Positions 5,409 through 5,570 of a stretch of DNA of 5,570 nucleotides are shown here, in pieces. The position numbers and the translations under genes are program-made. The notes under the pieces were generated by a model that made no database searches, was not told the origin of the DNA, and saw only the letters and a program-made list of their open reading frames with translations. Source of the stretch: Burkholderiales bacterium (lineage in GTDB: Bacteria > Pseudomonadota > Gammaproteobacteria > Burkholderiales > SG8-39); contig SXNB01000198.1 of assembly GCA_005777205.1 (NCBI GenBank), positions 1 through 5,570 of the forward strand, written 5' to 3'. The stretch's first letter is position 1. Each line of letters starts with the position of its first letter.

Positions 5409-5489
5409 CTATTGGCCGCAAAAGTGCATGACGTAGTCTACCGCTTCCGGAACCAGGGCTTCGGATAGGGGAATTTCCGTCAGGCACAT
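5409..5489 (-). CDS. Unrecognised 26-residue small ORF, possibly a gene remnant
   Basis: ATG 5489-5487 to TAG 5411-5409 reads MCLTEIPLSEALVPEAVDYV followed by MHFCGQ, an acidic, protein-like sequence. A stop lies two codons upstream in the same frame, and a weak AGGT sits 10 bases before the ATG. I recognise no family. An ORF this short arises often by chance. It is recorded because it is the only protein-like segment in the gene-poor right end. Confidence 0.15.
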   Translation of the reverse strand: MCLTEIPLSEALVPEAVDYVMHFCGQ

Positions 5490-5522
5490 TTCTCAATTGA
5501 CCTGATCTACTGCAGCCAGCTT

Positions 5523-5538
5523 GTCAACTGTCGTTGAC
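5523..5538. repeat. Perfect 6-base inverted repeat with 4-base loop
   Basis: GTCAAC (5523-5528) and GTTGAC (5533-5538) are exact inverted copies around TGTC. It could be a small regulator site or hairpin, or part of a mobile-element border, since its right arm overlaps the candidate IS tip at 5535. No T run follows it on either strand. Chance remains possible for a 6-base arm. Confidence 0.35.
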
Positions 5539-5570
5539 CTGCCCCCTATAGGCCGTGCCAGCCGAGACTA
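5535..5570. mobile_element. Possible IS3-type insertion-sequence tip at right edge
   Basis: TGACCTGCCCCCTATA at 5535-5550 resembles the terminal inverted repeats of IS3-family elements, which usually start TGA and have a C-rich run, as I recall them. The element would extend beyond the right edge. No transposase codons are visible in the remaining 20 bases, and neither the other end nor a target duplication can be seen, so this is a tentative call from a short resemblance. Confidence 0.22.

Larger units (their letters stand above)
5334..5570. other. 237-base stretch without a convincing gene
   Basis: This region lies upstream of the VOC gene and should contain its minus-strand promoter, but I find no strong -35/-10 pair. 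The best guess is an extended -10-like TGCTATCAG on the minus strand around 5397-5405, with no good -35. Base composition is visibly less GC-rich and stop codons are frequent in most frames. Within it are a 26-codon minus ORF, a perfect 6-base inverted repeat and a possible insertion-sequence tip, listed separately. Confidence 0.6.

Noticed and set aside
4266..5468. 400-codon + frame crossing ampG, the VOC gene and the intergenic end
   Set aside because: His/Arg/Gly/Ala-rich shadow across two well-supported genes on opposite strands.
1..5570. CRISPR arrays, tRNA or rRNA genes, riboswitches
   Set aside because: No regularly spaced repeats, cloverleaf-like segments or recognised aptamer cores were seen on either strand.

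Overview
The window is GC-rich, densely coded bacterial chromosome. Gene content and protein style (a GatB C-terminus, a PyrE carrying VEDLTTDGRSK, a 262-residue exonuclease III, an AmpG-type permease and a YqjE-type holin-like protein) suggest a betaproteobacterium, perhaps Burkholderiales or a relative. That placement rests on recalled family resemblance and gene order, not on a search.

Layout from left to right. (1) The C-terminal 225 codons of gatB (+) enter from the left edge. (2) Convergent with it, 4 bases away, is a broken periplasmic coiled-coil gene of the DUF4124 type (-). It has an in-frame TAG just after its signal peptide, an apparent internal loss, and a one-base frameshift in a C4 run. 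(3) Divergent from that are pyrE (+) and, 31 bases later, exonuclease III (+). (4) A minus-strand pair follows: an intact YqjE-type holin-family membrane protein, then a small frameshifted gene whose second half (a membrane helix ending in WWLDRRR) lies in a frame with no start codon. (5) Divergent from the holin gene is an intact AmpG-family MFS permease (+). (6) Convergent with ampG, across a perfect 16-base palindrome, is a VOC/glyoxalase-fold protein (-). (7) The last 237 bases hold no convincing gene, only a 26-codon ORF, an inverted repeat and a possible insertion-sequence tip at the right edge.

The intact genes are mostly housekeeping: tRNA-dependent amidation (GatB), pyrimidine synthesis (PyrE), base-excision repair (exonuclease III) and muropeptide recycling (AmpG). 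They look like chromosomal neighbours rather than one pathway. I see no defence system, CRISPR array, RNA gene or new multi-gene system. The most useful observations are the two damaged minus-strand genes, the apparent lack of Shine-Dalgarno sequences before pyrE, xth and ampG (with a -10-like box so close to the pyrE ATG that a leaderless mRNA is plausible), the palindromic terminator, and the gene-poor right end.
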